Source: Desulfotignum sp.
GTDB taxonomy: Bacteria > Desulfobacterota > Desulfobacteria > Desulfobacterales > Desulfobacteraceae
Assembly (NCBI GenBank): GCA_021737445.1
Contig: JAIPDY010000156.1
Span: 1-7,649, forward strand
Length of the DNA: 7,649 nt
Direction of reading: 5' to 3'
Positions 6,953 through 7,649 of this stretch are shown here, piece after piece (the stretch's first letter is position 1; every line of letters starts with the position of its first letter). The notes beneath the pieces were generated by a model. It did no database searches. It was not told the DNA's origin and worked only from the letters and a program-made list of their open reading frames with translations. The position numbers and the translations under genes were made by a program.

Positions 6953-7504
6953 TTACATGAAAACCGGATTGAGCAGGTTGACTTTTTTGCCAGATGCAAA
7001 CAAGGACCAGTCCAGGGCCTGCACAGGGGTGTGGGCCCGCACCTCAATGCAGGACAAATGAAGGTGGGGCCGCAGAACCGATCCCCGTGCCCGGGTGTCG
7101 GATGTGCGGGCAATGATCTGGCCGGCCTGTATCTGAATGCCGGGCTTCATATCTTTGCCTGGTTCCAGGTGGGAGAAAACCTCCAGTATCCTGGTGGCAC
7201 CTGCAAATTTTTTTTCAGGTTCCACCACCAGGGTGCGGCCCAGAAAATCATCACAGATGTTAAGAACTGTTCCGTCTGACCATGCACAGACAGCCGCACC
7301 AGCCCCAAGCGTGCAAGTAAGGCCGCCCCGGTGCCGAAAGAAACAGATGTCAATGCCTTCATGGGCGCAATGGCGGCATCCAAAATCCCCCCACCATTTG
7401 CGGCTGCTTTGGGGCAGCATGCCCGGGAAAAACAGCCACTCAATGCCGTCTCCCAGGCTACCGGATACTGCAAGGGCCTCAAGATAACTGGTAAACCGGG
7501 ACAT
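6953..7504 (-). CDS. M23/LytM-fold metallopeptidase-like protein, no signal peptide, cysteine-rich
   Basis: This 183-residue protein is built around one LytM (peptidase M23) domain, about residues 42-155. All expected active-site positions can be assigned: H48 and D52 in HEGID (zinc), H112 in FSHLEP (catalytic), and H147 and H149 in PHLHLS (catalytic and zinc). Usual M23 enzymes are exported peptidoglycan endopeptidases, but here the N-terminus (MSRFTSYLEALAV...) has no signal peptide or lipobox, and no membrane segment is seen. The protein has seven cysteines (C43, C46, C54, C64, C73, C84, C152), with a CRHC motif directly before the first zinc ligand. These features suggest a cytosolic or non-classical role, possibly metal handling (inference). 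Its ATG shares one base with the stop of the CooT-like gene (TAATG) and has no clear ribosome site of its own, indicating translational coupling. Fold assignment is fairly sure; function is not. Confidence 0.75.
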   Translation of the reverse strand: MSRFTSYLEALAVSGSLGDGIEWLFFPGMLPQSSRKWWGDFGCRHCAHEGIDICFFRHRGGLTCTLGAGAAVCAWSDGTVLNICDDFLGRTLVVEPEKKFAGATRILEVFSHLEPGKDMKPGIQIQAGQIIARTSDTRARGSVLRPHLHLSCIEVRAHTPVQALDWSLFASGKKVNLLNPVFM

Positions 7505-7649
7505 TAAACCGCTTTGAGAATGATTTTGTGTCCCATCAGATTTATATTCTCGATAATGCCGGACACCTGTTTCTGCTCACCCAGCAGGCCCTTGAGAATG
7601 AACCGGTTGTCTCCGTCCGGGGTGATGACAGCCACGTTTTCCATGATCA
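7504..7649 (-). CDS. CooT-family nickel-binding protein, C-terminal part
   Basis: The minus-strand frame entering from the right edge gives 47 residues ending in TAA at 7504-7506. It begins IMENVAVITPDGDNRF and ends NLMGHKIILKAV. The pattern 'M.nVa.i.p.gd.....L.GE.k.v.G.I..I.l..hkI.L' matches CooT-family small proteins (about 60-70 residues), here including LLGEQKQVSG. CooT is a dimeric Ni(II)-binding protein linked to maturation of carbon monoxide dehydrogenase; its metal-binding Met-Cys lies at the extreme N-terminus, which is outside this window, so nickel binding cannot be confirmed. An internal ATG at 7644 is probably not the start, because the family has roughly 15-18 residues before this point. 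It is translationally coupled to the M23-like gene. Confidence 0.7.
   Translation of the reverse strand, partial: IMENVAVITPDGDNRFILKGLLGEQKQVSGIIENINLMGHKIILKAV

Noticed and set aside
6939..6958. AAAGG/CCTTT hairpin around GGTACC after the M23-like stop as an intrinsic terminator.
   Set aside because: On the minus strand the 5-bp stem is followed by TATTT rather than a T-tract and the loop is only 3 nt; too weak to call.
6953..7504. The M23-like protein as an EnvC/NlpD-type activator of the amidase encoded further along.
   Set aside because: EnvC/NlpD activators have degenerate zinc sites, export signals and coiled coils or LysM domains. This protein has complete metal ligands and no signal peptide, and it sits in a different likely transcript.

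Overview
This window looks like ordinary chromosomal sequence from an anaerobic, Gram-negative deltaproteobacterium-type organism. A sulfate reducer of the Desulfobacteraceae (Desulfobacter/Desulfotignum-like) is my best inference. The reasons are a mid-50s GC impression, a CooT-family nickel protein fragment, a tandem-ACT regulator beside a crotonase, and a TPR-AMIN-Amidase_3 cell wall amidase directly behind mutS. No marker here fixes the taxon, so it remains inference.

Layout: the left edge (1-567, + strand) is the C-terminal two thirds of a ParA/MinD-type ATPase whose Walker A lies outside the window. Everything else is on the minus strand. Reading in the direction of transcription from the right edge: the C-terminus of a CooT-like protein (7649-7504); a cysteine-rich, signal-less M23/LytM-fold protein whose ATG overlaps the CooT stop codon (7504-6953); a 105-bp gap with a good sigma70-type promoter; a LapA-like two-helix membrane protein (6847-6353); the mismatch repair ATPase MutS (6328-3665); an exported AmiC-like N-acetylmuramoyl-L-alanine amidase that begins 3 nt after the mutS stop (3661-1859); an enoyl-CoA hydratase/crotonase (1814-1026); and a tandem-ACT-domain protein (1008-577). 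A small stem-loop plus U-tract immediately after the ACT stop probably ends this transcript, and it lies inside the 3' end of the convergent parA-like gene.

Spacing suggests two transcription units. One is cooT-M23, coupled by a TAATG overlap. The other is lapA-mutS-amidase, probably reading on into crotonase-ACT, driven from the promoter at 6896-6924. The products mix functions: envelope maintenance (LapA-like, amidase, perhaps the M23 protein), genome maintenance (MutS, ParA-like), and acyl-CoA metabolism with small-molecule sensing (crotonase, ACT).

I found no tRNA, rRNA, CRISPR array, insertion sequence or phage module. No clearly new system is visible. The most unusual item is the apparently cytosolic, cysteine-rich M23-fold protein coupled to a nickel-binding CooT homologue.
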